From: Dimorphilus gyrociliatus
Lineage: Eukaryota; Annelida; Polychaeta; Dinophilidae
Assembly (NCBI GenBank): GCA_904063045.1
Contig: CAJFCJ010000018.1
Coordinates: 372,001-436,000 of the forward strand
DNA length: 64,000 nucleotides
Direction of reading: 5' to 3'
Part shown: piece by piece, positions 36,538 through 49,800 of the stretch
Position numbering within the stretch: the stretch's first letter is position 1
Layout of the letters: the number at the start of each line of letters is the position of its first letter
Translations under genes and position numbers: made by a program
The notes under the pieces: generated by a model
Database searches by the model: none
What the model was told of the DNA's origin: nothing
What the model saw: the letters and a program-made list of their open reading frames with translations, nothing else

Positions 36538-38346
36538 TTATTCATTTCCAAATATAATCATTTGGTGTGAAATTAAAACTTCAATTAACTCTCTCTCATA
36601 TTGAAAAATTTGTAATCGAGTAGCTAAGTCGGCGTCTATTGATTGGAATAGAGTTGGAGCAAAAATTGTTGCTAAGTTATCAGAAGTCATTTTGTTCGTA
36701 TCCTGCATTTTCACAACTCTAAAACCAAAAAGTTAATTACTATTAGCTTTTTAGCTCATTATATTTTTCTTACCTATGAAGGTGCTTCATCAAATACTTT
36801 AAAGTATGATAATGAGCAGGTGGTAACTGCTCAATGCTTTTTTTGAGATTTTCTAATTTTAACGATTCTTGATTAAAATCTCTCTTTATTATTTCCATAG
36901 ACGATTGATATATTTCATACGTAATAACTGGAATGGGAAGCGATCGAAGGTACAGTTTCAAAACAGAGGTTATGACATTTTCATCGTCTTCTTGATTTAA
37001 TTCGATATTTTCCCCTTCTCTATCAAAACCCATCCTAATGAAATCAATGCCATCTAAATGACCGCCTATTCTGTATAAACCTTCAAAATGCACACCTCTG
37101 CGTTCAATTTCCTTGACACACTTTTCAACCACGAAAGGAATTAGATTATTAGTTGCCTTGGCTAAAGTTGTAAGATCAACGCCAAACACTCTTTTAACAT
37201 ATTTCATCTCAGGGGCGCAATCAGATGGGAGCTTTTCAGAGCAATGTTTATGGGCCGCAAAACCACAATCTTGGCATTTCACACCCTGATTCACCAAACC
37301 CCATAAATAATTAGCACAGAAATCACACCAATGAGGACCCATGAAAGAATGGGTTTTGAATTTATGAGGTTTCTCGAATTCTCCTGGTGTATTAGTTACT
37401 TCAGGAGAAATAGTGCTACTGCTTAGAGTTACTGAATTGTTAGATCGACGAGAGATCGAAGATCGACTGCTTGAGGAGTTTTCTAATTCCTTGTGAATAT
37501 TAGGCAGATGATCTTTTAGGTCCACTACAACTTTTGCGCCGCCTGCTCGATCTACGATATTACGTTGCTTTTCAACCATCAATCGATTTAGCATAGCATT
37601 TTCAGTCACAACTTTTGCAGGAATCTTCATTTTTTGAGGAGATTTTAGTTTATTAGAATCAGCTTTTTTTTGGGCAGCTTTCTTTCGCTGTTCAAGAGTA
37701 TATCGGCAATAAGGACTATCTGAATAATTTCTGCTTGACAAAGCTAGAATATAATCAGCAGCCTTCAGTTCTATGTAAAACGTTATTAAACCGTCTGCAA
37801 CTAGGTCTGTTAATGTAGAAAAATACTTGTCTCCTATTTGATGTTGACCTTCATAGTATATCTGATAATTTCTCACTTCATTATTAAATTTAATCATTAA
37901 TGTAAATTGACCAGGGGCTCGCTGACTTTCTCGAACAAGATAGGCACCATCTTCAGTTTTACTCTGCAATAGATTTGTCGCCTCATCTCGGGAAATTGAT
38001 CCGTGATATTCATTACCATAAAAAGACGGTCGATTCTCAATCTAAAAAACATCCAAAACAAAACATTATTTTTGCTAATCAAAGTATTCATCTTTTACAC
38101 GATTTTTATGAGAGGCTACAACCTCAAACAAAAGGTTTATGACGAATTTTTTTCATAAGCTTTAAAGATACAAACCCGCTTAGGACAAATAACAGCCTTT
38201 GGTTTCGGTGCTTGAGTTTGTAAATTGAACACTGTTAAAATATCGTGTTATTATATTGTTTAAAAATAATAAAAATTCATATTACGGTAACTATTCCACT
38301 CATTGGTTTCTCTCCTCTCACTGATTACTGATGATTGACCTTTCAT
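36538..38346 (-). CDS. Chimaerin (SH2-C1-RhoGAP)
   Basis: Diacylglycerol-responsive GTPase-activating protein for Rac. The ATG at 38346 gives MKGQSSVISERRETNEWNSY, then LFNLQTQAPKPKAV and the SH2 domain (about 37760-38040: FYGNEYHGSISRDEA, DGAYLVRESQRAPGQFTLMI). The C1 domain (about 37215-37365) has all zinc ligands (HKFKTHSFMGPHWCDFCANY, GVKCQDCGFAAHKHCSEK). The RhoGAP domain (about 36600-37190) keeps the arginine finger in EGLYRIGG and also LKLYLRSLPIPVITYE and LPPAHYHTLKYLMKHL. Four or five exons, with the SH2-to-GAP stretch almost entirely in one exon of nearly 1.3 kb, unusual for this window. Length about 520 residues, as in the long alpha2/beta2 forms. The first exon joint (C|GTAATA to TGTTC) restores the family SYLFNLQ motif, which supports the start. 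Confidence 0.93.
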
Positions 38347-38883
38347 TGCAAAAAATAAAATATGATCTTTAGTTGTTAGTTTATTACTGCTCCTACGAAC
38401 GCAAGACATTTTTAGGCAACAAAAATATCCAAGTAGTGAATTTTACCTTGAATTTTTGATGCCATTATTACGAAATTAACGCTAAGCTTATCATCTTTCT
38501 AATTCTTATCTTGAACTAATCCAAAGCAAAACTGACGATAAAATCGTTAATGAATACTTTACATTATCGTCCATCTATGACGTCACTTCCTAAATTTCGC
38601 CACCTACAGGATGAGAGCTGTGTAATATACTCATTTTGAACATGTTTATTTACAGGCATCCGCAAATATGCAAGATTCAAGCAATTACAGCATTTATCTA
38701 AACATATAGATAAAAAAGTACTTAAACAGAACATTTCCACTTCTACATGCTCTTTCTATTTAAACAGTGAGCCAACCGGAAGCAAACACTTTTATAGAAA
38801 CACTGACACTCTCAAAAACTACAGTAGAGAAAACTAAGGAATGCTAAAAAAAAGTCGCATTAAGGTGATTTTCAGTATAGTTG
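38347..38883. other. Intergenic, chimaerin upstream / tau 3' side
   Basis: About 540 bases. Holds the chimaerin promoter and the tau 3' UTR. Slightly GC-richer near 38560-38620; nothing recognised. Confidence 0.45.
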
Positions 38884-41604
38884 CTAAGTTGAAGCGCTGA
38901 TTCCAGAATCTGTTCTGGCTTTGGCAGTCTCCTTAAATCCCAATTTCCTGGTTTCAATCTGTAAAATACATGTATCTTAGCTCTTTACCACAAGAATGTA
39001 CTACAAACTTTTTTATCTCCACCGCCTGGTGTGTATGTCATATTATCTTTACTTCCAATCTTTGACTGAGCTTTCTCTCGAAATTCTAACTTAACGTTTT
39101 TAACCTAAAATTGATGAAAATTAGCCTTAAAATTTCTGGAGATAAACCTGGCCTGTTACCTTCACATTACCACCCCCTGGACGATGCTGAGCATTATCCA
39201 ATGATCCTATTCTACTTGATACTTTCCATTCCAGTTTTTCATTTAAAATCTATCCAACGATAAGATTTAGATATTTGACAAATCATATCTTGTACATTAC
39301 CTTTTTTTCTCCACCCTGAGGCTAAACAGCCGGTTTTTATTATTCGACATGTTTTTTAAGTAAAATTACTAAAGAACTAACTAGAAAATAGCTAAACTAT
39401 CAATAAATATTTAATATCTTTCTCAGTTACAAATTTTATATGAATTGATTTAACAGATAAGTTGTAGCTGATGTGAAATCAAAGGTCGAAAAATAGAAAC
39501 CGGCCTTATGCTTCGCATTCTCAAGAGAACCGATTTTGCTCGAAACTTTCCATTCCAATTTTTGAGTTGCAATCTTTAGTTTTAAACAATATTACAACAA
39601 TATATTATTATTAAATAGTAAATAAAACCTTCTTATCGCCACCACTGGGTTTGTGTTTTGCATTATCTAAAGAACCTACTTTAGACTCTCTCTTCCAATC
39701 CAATTTTCTGTTTTCAATCTACGATATCAATTAACAGCATTAGTATTTATACTGTGTATTAGGCAAAACTATAATGTTTAACCCTTTTCCCTCCTCCTTG
39801 TGGTATATGGCTAGCATTTTCCAAAGAACCACATCGCGATTTAATATTTTCGAATTGACTTTTATTTCCCTGATTAAAAAACATAAAGAAAATACTTAGA
39901 ATAAAAGCATAACCAAGGCAAAATTCAAAATATTAACATAGTAAATACAATAGATTTTAAGGGTCACAATTTGTGGTCACAATTTTGCAATTTTTAAATA
40001 AGAAAAATCTTTAACCTACAATTTCAAAAAATCACAATCAAATTTATGTACGTAGATACTAAATAATGATTTTAATACTCAAATGAGTTGCAATGTTAGA
40101 AGGCTTTCTTCAAAGTATTTTTTATGGGCTATCTTTTTCTCAATAAAGAGCTGCTACCTAGTAACCAACCATTTAAGTATAAACAGAAGAAGTATAGTCG
40201 TTAGAAGATTCATAGAACAGATTTCCTGATTTTCTAAAGTTTAGCCTAAAACATGCAAAGACTTACCTTTTGACAGGAGATCCCAGAACTTTCAGAAGTA
40301 GCAGCTGAAAATTTTAAAGTTTCAACAAGTCGAAATTTACAAATTTGGTAAACTATTTGAACATACAGTGTCGTGGCGAAGACCCTCTGCAGGAAAACTT
40401 TGGAATATTTTTTTCCTTTCCCCTAAAACTCTGTGAGTAAACAGAAATTCAGTTAGCCATGTTTTTTACTAGGAAACTGTTGAAGCAAAAAGAGCACTAC
40501 TGAATACAAATTCGACGTTTTTATAGATTTAATTTCGCGACATTCATTTAACACATGTTAGTAAAAGTTCTAAATCTATGAATTGAAACATACATATCTA
40601 AAGTTATATTTTAAACTTACTTCCACAGAGAAAGAATATACACTTTTGTACATTGCTCATTAACAAATCAAAATTGCAATTGCGCTTAAGTTTATTGCTT
40701 GTTTCGAAAGTGAGCTAACACACAACTAGTATACAATATATAGTATTTACAATAATTTCTAACCTGTTGTTCGATTTGTTTATCTGACTTCGTCACGCCG
40801 TCTGGTGATTTTTTTATAGCAGCATTAGCTGAAGCAGTTACACTTCGTTTTGGACTGCTTAAAGAAGATTTTGAGATTGTAGGAATAACTTTCTGAATAT
40901 TTCTTTTAGGAGATGATGGATTGTTAGTTTTTGCCACTGTTGCAATATTTGCTTTGGAAGATAAAGTACTCTCCACTTTAGTGAAAGAATTTTTTGCGGA
41001 CAATTCTACTTTGACAGCATTTGATTTTACTTCTTTAGCTTTGATTTGTTTTCTTTCTTCCAGAGTTTTTGGCAATTTTCGCTCAGAAAGGGGAGCCACT
41101 TTCAATTTATCTTCATCACATAAACCCATTTTTGCGTGTGTGTAATTTTGGGAGAGTGGAAAATTTTTCTTTTCTGCACTATTTATATTATTTGCATCAT
41201 TGTTGGTAGTTGAATTTTCTGAAGTACTCTGATCGTGAAATATCTTAGCAGACCTGCAAATCAACTCATCAGCATTTAGAGGATTATTCAAAATTCCTGA
41301 ATCGCAATTCTGAGGTGTAGATGGAGGTGTTTTTGTTGGGGTGAAAGATATAGAATTTGAAACAGGATTATGAATCTTGATTGGTTCAGATACTTGAGTA
41401 TCCAAATCGATGAGAATATTCGTGTTGATTTCACTCTGAACTATCGGAATTGACTCAGATTTTCCTTGGATATCAACAAGGCTATCGACAGGGTCTGCCC
41501 ATGTGCCCTTAGATGCTATTAATGAATCCATAAATGATTTGTGAACATAAATAGATTAATAAATATATATACATACCATCAACTTTTCTCTTCTCTTCAT
41601 CCAT
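38884..41604 (-). CDS. Tau/MAP2/MAP4-family microtubule-binding protein
   Basis: Binds and stabilises microtubules. The ATG at 41604 opens a short exon (MDEEKRKVD) that joins in phase 1 at the acceptor AATAG near 41516, restoring [14 protein letters not shown] long low-complexity, Ser/Thr/Lys-rich projection region follows (40760-41515, one exon, many SP and TP sites such as [11 protein letters not shown] and SSPKR). Five tubulin-binding repeats come next, each on its own exon or two and each with the (K/R)xGSxxN...PxGG signature: [57 protein letters not shown] and [14 protein letters not shown]. The closing block is [19 protein letters not shown], the usual end of the repeat region. The stop follows about five residues later, so there is no long carboxy tail. 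Repeat 3 is split by an intron with a probable GC donor. Exon-by-exon repeats allow isoforms with differing repeat number. Confidence 0.9.
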
Positions 41605-42148
41605 TTCACCTGGAATGGATATTTTAGAAGCGCTTTACTAACCACAGAAGCTCATCAATAAAAATAACCATCTGCTTTGGGAAAGCGACCCACATTATTT
41701 AGAATGAGAATTAAAAATAGCTTTCACGATTCAACAAATTTAATTGTTTTCCAATTGAAATCAACAATGGAAATAAAAGTTTAGGCCCCACTCATTCACA
41801 AAGCACAAGTTTGACATTCCGAAAAGTCATATGAAAATACTATTATTGATGAAAAAGGAGTAATAGGCCTATTATTGTTAAGTTTAAGAAATACATCTAT
41901 TATCAAACAAATATAGCTACCCTAATCATTTTATGACACATCAAGTTAGAACATGTAGCCTTACCTAAGGCAAATGCTGAGATGATAACAAAAAATCTCT
42001 TACCAAACGAGTGTTCTTAAAATTAGATGTTTCTGTGTAGCTTAGTGTAGAATATATTATGCAAATAAGCTACCCTTAGCATACAGCTATTGACTATTCC
42101 TTCTAAGCCTACTAGCTCCCTCTCACATTTGAAACGCCCTCTATAAAT
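41605..42148. other. Intergenic, tau upstream / TYW5 3' side
   Basis: About 540 AT-rich bases. Contains the tau promoter or 5' UTR exons and the TYW5 3' end. Nothing else recognised. Confidence 0.45.
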
Positions 42149-43501
42149 TTATTTTAACTCTAATGTATTACGAACTTCTTCTATAAATCTTTTGCAATAA
42201 AACCGTTTATAATCATAAGGCAAATCGTTCATATCTTTGAGAGCTCTGGAGAGCTTTTCAAATGCTCTATTTGCAGGAATTAGGTCCTTATTGCCATACG
42301 GATCTTTCGGTTCGTAAAATTCTTCAGGCAAATGTCTCCAAAAAACGTTAACTGCTATACCAAACTCTAGAGAGGTAACGTTGTGAAACCACAGAGCTGA
42401 AATTTTCTTCACTACATTTAAGACAAACAAAAAAGGTTATAGGTACAAACCTGGTATAAACAGCACATCTCCCGCATCTAATTCACATTCGTAGCGGCAA
42501 GCTTTATAGAAAAGGGGATATTTCTCCTTATCTGGATTATTAATATCCAAAACTTTAGATTTATCCTCTGTAAGGGAAATAGTCTTCAGCATAAAGGGAA
42601 ATTGATAAAATTTTACCCACTATGAAGATATAAATATTCAGCGTCATCAGGATGATATAAAACTACTGATTTTTTGCCACGAATTTGTATAAGGATATTA
42701 TCCATAATCTAAGGAGGATTTTAATGATAATTACATTATACAAGTAAGTTTTAAGAATTATTTCCTACATCATAATGAGTCCACAATTGAGTACCGGGAG
42801 ATGCCACACGGAAAACACTAGAAAAGTATGAATCTACATCATACAAAGCCGGAAATTTAATATCGCACCCCAACTCAGGGAAATCTCTAGTAAAATCGGC
42901 TGGAATTTTTCTCGGGTCTGTTCCTAATGTCCTCAAATAGTACTTTTCGGACTAGGAGCAAAATTATAAAGAATGGTATTATTGTTAAGAATCTCTTACT
43001 TCTGAGAGAAAATAGCTTTTTAAAGGAAGCGGTTGAGAACATCTCCTGATCAATTCATCAAACTGCAAAGTTCTAGATTTGATATTTTACATAAATTCAA
43101 CTAATATGTCAACAAATAATAAAGGATTGATCAGCATACAAACTTGTATTGAAAGTTTTTTTGGATGAAATCCATCTGAGGAGAAGCGCAAACGTGAAGT
43201 TTAACTTCTTTGTTAATAACAGTATTTATTAAATATTCTGGACTCCATTTAGTAGTACACTCTCCAATATCCAAGCCTTGAAGTACAATAGGCTTCCTCT
43301 GAAATGTAATTTCAGTCATCATTACATATAGCATATCGGTAGATCAATTTCAAGCTCCAAACCAAGATAAATTACTTCTTATTATCGCTCAATATAATTT
43401 TTAAATATTCATACCTCCGTAAGTATATTCATTTTGGCTTCATCTACATTACCGATTTTCATTATTGGTACATTCTTTGTAATGAACTTTAGTTCAGACA
43501 T
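42149..43501 (-). CDS. TYW5: TYW5-like JmjC tRNA wybutosine hydroxylase
   Basis: An Fe(II)/2-oxoglutarate oxygenase that in mammals hydroxylates the wybutosine side chain of tRNA-Phe. The ATG at 43501 gives [18 protein letters not shown]. Matches along the family are [113 protein letters not shown] and YGNKD. The iron triad is complete: HxD in THYDV (about 42770) and the distal H in WFHNV (about 42390). About eight exons, short introns, about 320 residues, as usual for TYW5. Other steps of wybutosine synthesis are not in this window. Confidence 0.9.
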
Positions 43502-43896
43502 CTTGCAGACCAACGAAATTGTTAAAAGCAACGGACCCTCAAATTTAATGCGTTCTTAATTTCGATATGAATATTCACAAATGAGTATTTCCCGTGATAC
43601 ATAAAATGGTAATTTTATTGTCTCCCATTAAATTTGGAAAATTTTACTTAAATAAAATTTGCTTTCATCACTTGTTTAAATTTAGTCTTGAATGTATTTG
43701 GATTTTTGAAAATTTAGAACAATTAAAATTAACTCAGATATAAAATACTATCTAATACTATATTTAAAATAGTTATGTCTATACTTTAATTATTTGATCG
43801 AATATCACTAAGTCAATAAAATAAAGCAAAAAATGTATCCATTGAAGCATTTGAGATTTATCTGCGTAAAACTAAGTATATTTCAAATCATAGACT
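43502..43896. other. Intergenic, TYW5 upstream / receptor 3' side
   Basis: 395 AT-rich bases between two minus-strand genes. Probably the TYW5 promoter and the receptor 3' UTR. No gene seen. Confidence 0.45.
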
Positions 43897-46800
43897 TTAT
43901 GCCTGTTTTTCTTCTTGGCCTAACTCTATTTTCATTTCATTAGGCTGTTGAATTGTCTCGTACAAAGGATTTCCAAATGCCAGATTGTTATCCAAATTAA
44001 TCTCTTCTGTTTTAACATTGTAAGAAGTAGAAGGGACTGAATCACTGTTAACATTTGGTTCATCAATCTGTTGACCATATGGAATTGATTTCCTCGCAAG
44101 TTTTCTCCTGTGTAAAATTTGGTGTTATTTTTTTGACAGGAGTTTCTTAATATTTACCTTAAAACCATAATTCCAAGAAACAACGAAATAACTGCTACCA
44201 AAACACAGGCAGTAATAACTCCAATAATTATACCAAAGTTATGATTAGCTAAAGCAGAGAAAAGGAAGGTTGAGTGATTTATAACTTTTGAAAATTATTC
44301 TAAAGTAAGTTTATGGTTTACCAGATTTTTCGGCTCCGTGTTTTCGATTAAAAGCTGAAACTACATATACAATATATCTAATTGAACAATTTCTGTATTT
44401 GCGCTTACTTTTACAAATTGGATTTTGTCCTGTCCATGAACCCAATGAACATGTTCGACTTAAGTTTCCCAGCTGTAGTTCAAGTCCATCCTTACACCTT
44501 AGCTGGCAAACACTGCCATCCGTATAATTCTCGCAAGACACTTTTGTTATTGACTTGTCTTCCTTAACATTTGGGCAAACTAAAGAACAGTATGATTTAA
44601 AAAATTATCAGCACACTTGGCGACATACAAACGTTTTATACAAGACTTTTTTAAATCCAAACTCCATGTTGAAGTACTTAAACAATCTACCTGTATCTCA
44701 AATATAAGTAACAAATGAAAGTCATTAAATTAATTACCTTTGCCTCCCGAATAATAGAATAATGAGTCTTAACGCATTTAAAAGAGCATTTTGAAAGAGC
44801 AAGAAATGTACAATCTTTGTTTAAAGTTCCGTCAAATTTTACTTTCGGACATTTGTCTTCAAAATTTACAATCACTAGTAGTTAATTTAAAGGACTTAGA
44901 GCGAATAAAACTTACTTTCGCATGTCCTTCCATCTGAACGTAGTTGACTTCCATCTCGACACCCACACCTATAACTATTTCCGTGTGAAAAACAAAAATC
45001 AGAACAATAATGATTTTTACACGGATGTATTTTCCCTCTAGCTGTTGATAAGAAATCAATGAGAAAGGTACCGAAATTTCTTGGTAAGAATACCTTCAAT
45101 TTCTGTAGAATTGTAGAACTTAATCTCGTTAAGTCCATAAAAAATATTTTCGAAAAAGATTTCCTCTTTTTTATTTGGGCTTTTAATGTTTATTCTCCTC
45201 AAACCTTGAGCTTTCCAATCTGTCCAATAAAGATAATCTCCCTGTAGGAGATATTTTAGACCCTGAAATTTTATCATTTTTTTTTAAACCTGTATTTCTA
45301 CATCAAAAGGATCATGAGAGGCTTTGGTATGAAAAACTTTCGTAGTGTTTCCTTCGAAGTCTAGTTTTGTTTTATAAAATATTTCTGTATGTGCGTCACA
45401 CCAAAATAGCTCATCACCTAAAACATGAAAACATTGACTTATCAATTACTAAATAAATTTTTAATTTACTTTGTCTATTTAATGCCACGCCCATAGGCCA
45501 TGTTGTGCCTAACTTGTTGGATAATTTGGTTATTTCAGACCCATCCATAAATGCTCGATTAATCGCTGTTTCGTTTGGCTTTGTTCCTCTTTCAGTTAAG
45601 TATATATAACTGTTTGTTTATCATTAAATCAAAAAAAAAATTGAAATCAGTTGAAATCCTACCCTTTCTCTGGATACAAAGCAATGGATCGTGCTCTACC
45701 ACTCATTTCTAGCAAATTTTTTTTGTGTTCCAATGTATCTAAATGCAAAACTCCAACAAAACTTTTTCTAGAACCATTTTTATATATGCCTTGATCAGTA
45801 TAATAAAGTAGTCGAGCATGTGGGTCTATTGCCAACGAGTCTATTCTAAAAGTCTCTGATTCTAACAAAGGTTAAATAAATGTTTACCGAGAACGCATTT
45901 TTATATTGTGGGACAGCAATTGTAATTTACCATTATGAGTAAGGCTAAAAACCGTTTCAACATTTTCACCTTTCAGATCACTTCTATAAATAAGCTCTTT
46001 CTTACCATCTCCAAACTCACTCCAATAGATTTTTTTATGAATCATATCAAAGTCAACGCCGATTGGTCTACTATCTTTTGGCATTAAAAAAGTTGAAAAT
46101 TTTTTCATCTCATAGTCGACCTGTGGGAAGCATTTATTAAATATATTAAATGAAATGGTAATTAGTACTCTTTAAAAATTTGGCTTACTTTATATATCTG
46201 ATGTTTGTAATCATCAGCAATCAAGAAGAAGTTTGTCTCCGAAATAACTTCTGTTTAAATCCTAATTTATATATGTTTTCTTCAATTGCTTAACTAACCT
46301 GGCTCACAAGATCTGCCATTGTTTTTTAACTTCATTCCATCAACGCAAGAACATTTAGGGCTCTCATTAAAATAGAAACAAAACTGCTCACATTTCTTAT
46401 AATTGCATTTCGCTTGTTCATCTATGGAACCATAGTATCATGTTCTAAGATATTATAAACCAACCGACTTACCTCTAAATTCATTTGTGGAATACTGCCT
46501 ATGAAAAGCAATAAGACCCGTCAAATTCATATACTGAGAATGTGCTACAGTTTTAGGTTTAAAAGCTAAAGTATTGTACTCTGGCAACGCCCCCATTGTC
46601 AGCGCAGCTTTTGATTTCTGATTAACAGCTACATAATCCTGCAGATCATTTAGTAAAAGAACAAGTTTCTTGAGTAGTAAAAGTATTTATTACTCTGTAT
46701 ACGGCAATATTTTTAGGATCATCTATTGAAAAGGAAAAATTTGCCAAATTAAAATTGTCGATTGTAACGGAAAAAATGTTTTTGTTATTTGTCCAATATA

Positions 46801-49800
46801 ATCTGAAAAGATAATTCGACTTTAAATAATTGTATATAGTAGTAGGTAGTTGTAATACCTGTCACTATCAAAGGCTAAACCGGCTATATATTCTGTGTCA
46901 CTTTGTCTAAATAGTTCTTTCAAGCTTCCATCTAAATTCGCTCGAAATATTTTGCCATTACCTAAAATACCCCCTTCGGTCCAATATAATTTACTAAAGA
47001 TGATATTGAAGAACATATTATAAATCTCAAATTATCTTTAGTATCATTTACCCGTGTCTATCATCAACCACAATAAATCTCGGAAAATCTAGATTTTTCA
47101 ATATTTGTTTTAATATATTTTTCACTAGGTTCGCCACCCAAATGGTATTACTTTCAGTATTGGTAAAATATAAATTGTTCAGAGAGTCAACTACCAGATC
47201 TAATGACAAAATCATTTAAGAGACGCTATAAATCATTGTTAACAACCTTCAACATGACGTGTCCCAAAGAATAAAACTGTATTATTGCTCAGATTATTTA
47301 ATTTTGCTCTGTAAATTCGTGGAGTTGAGTGATTGTTTGCACTGAAGTAAATATCCCCTGATTCGTACGTATACGCTTTAAAAACATTTATATTAACAGT
47401 ATTAAGTGTATACTAATGACAGACATTTAGCTTACCAAATCCACTAAATCGAAAGCTCTGTTGTACAAAGAAGCAAAAATCATTAGGTGAGGGAACGCTG
47501 GCTGTTATAGCTCTAGTAGGAATTCTGCATACGCTAGAATGTGTATTATTATTTACCGCATAAATAAACGAGTTTTCAATCAGTGAATTTTCTTTAACTA
47601 AGTGAAAGAATCATATTTTAGAAATTACTAATTGGCAAAGCTTTTTAAATCATCACTGTGGCAAGCTGAATTTTCCAGGTGATATGTGTTGGCACATATG
47701 CATTCTGCCAGTTTTTTTGGGTGGGAAACACAAAAGTGAGAACAATTTAGTTGACGACATTTATCTAACAAATATATATAAATATGTACTATAAGTCAGT
47801 GATGAAATAATTTTATCTTACCAATGATAATTTGATTAGGTTTTTGAAATTCTTTATCATACAGTATCATAGACGTAATTTCATTGATTTTAAGGGCTCC
47901 CTTTATCGTAAAGTTGCTACGATTATAAAATAGTATTTTCCCTTCACCTTTAAAGTCTTTTTGAGCAGCAATAATATACATCTAAGTGAATAAATAAACA
48001 AATGAAAACAAGCTTTCTAATAGTAAGATACTACATCACTGTATGCCAAAGATATAATTGGTTGATCTGAAACAGTTGTATGACTTTGTTGATTTTTTCC
48101 ATTCATATCAATAGAATAAATTTTATTTTCAACAGCATAGTAGAGCCTATTTCAAAAATATAAGTCTTAAGATGTAAATTATAGCTCAAATACTACCTAT
48201 TTTTCTGGTAATCAAGGGTCAGAGCAGCAATATTTTTCTGAAAACTGGCAATAATCATCCTATTTGTTCCACCTAAATTTCCTCGCTCAATACTTTTGCT
48301 GACACCCCAGTCGGTCCAAAACACATACCTAAAAAAAATATTATTTCTTCTAATAAATCAATTTTAACACTCACCCTTGTTCTGGATGAACTACAATTGC
48401 ATGTGGCTCATCTAGATGATCAAACAATGTAAGTAACAATTCTGTATTTTTCACATTCTGCACTTGAATCCAGTTCATTCGTTTGTCTGTCCAAAGTAAA
48501 TTATCATTAATCCAATCGTACGCCAATCCATAAACTTCACGTGATATTCCAAAATGCAAAACATTTATAGAATTGGTCGGCAAGTGTAAAGAAGTAACAT
48601 ATCTGAAATTGATGTAATTTACGTGTAATGTATTACTATTAAATTCATTCAGTTCAATAAATTTGAATTTATATAGGGAAATAACAATTTTACTTGTAAT
48701 CTCTATCAATTAAGTACATTGTACTTCTACCATAATCATATGTTATTGCTTGAAAGTCCCACTCTATGAAACGAGTACCTGAATCTAAAATATAGTATTA
48801 AAAAACTTGTCTATTACAATTTTAAACAATATACCTTTTTTATCAAAATATCTGGAGGTGTATATCGTTGAAGTACTTTTACCATCAAATGTTACTGTAA
48901 TCAACTTAGGACCTTCATAGTGTTTCTCTATAGCAATTATATATAAAACATTTGAGTATTTCTGTATTGAAATTTACCCTTTGTGCAGTTTACTTTGTTT
49001 ACAACTCTCTTTTCACCACTACACAAACATTTAATAGAATCAATTTTAGTTATGCATATTTCGGAACAGTTTCCATTATTTATGCTACAAAGACTTTGCA
49101 CATCTGGTTGGAAAATCTTTTTTAATTGTCATAGTTATTATTTATACCTCGTACCTTTATCGTGATAGGAGTCAATATAAATTTGTATATCGCTGGGAGT
49201 TAGCAATTTTTTCTGAACCATAAAAGGCGACGAAAAATTTCTGTTTAATTGGCCTCTCATGATAGTACTGCAAAAGATACTGAATTAATTTAATATGAAG
49301 AGCGTACTAAATCTTACTCTCTCTCTTTGTCAGCAAAATAGAAATATGTATCATCTACAGCAATTCCAGATATATCACTACCATCTGATAGTAGATTAAT
49401 TGCAAAATATAGACTATATATAGCTATTCAGGATATACCTGCTATTGTATGGAACACTTTCGGAGGTTGGTTTAAATGATCCAGACTGGCAGTAAAAATT
49501 TTGTCTTGTTTTGCACTTGTGAAATAAATAATGCGATCTGTAAATTTATATATATATACTAATATGTAAACAATATATCATTGCAGTTTAATACATACTT
49601 CTGGTATCCAAAAATAACGATGTCCAGATATCTCCTGTCTCCCCATGAACTACATCCAGAATATTAGCTCCATCATAATCTGAGCTTCGTATGATCGGCT
49701 TGTGTATTCCAATCCAATATATCTTTCTAATAACAGCGCAATTTTAGAAAAAGATATACAGTAAAATATAGCGACTTACCTGTTAACAGGATCACATCTA

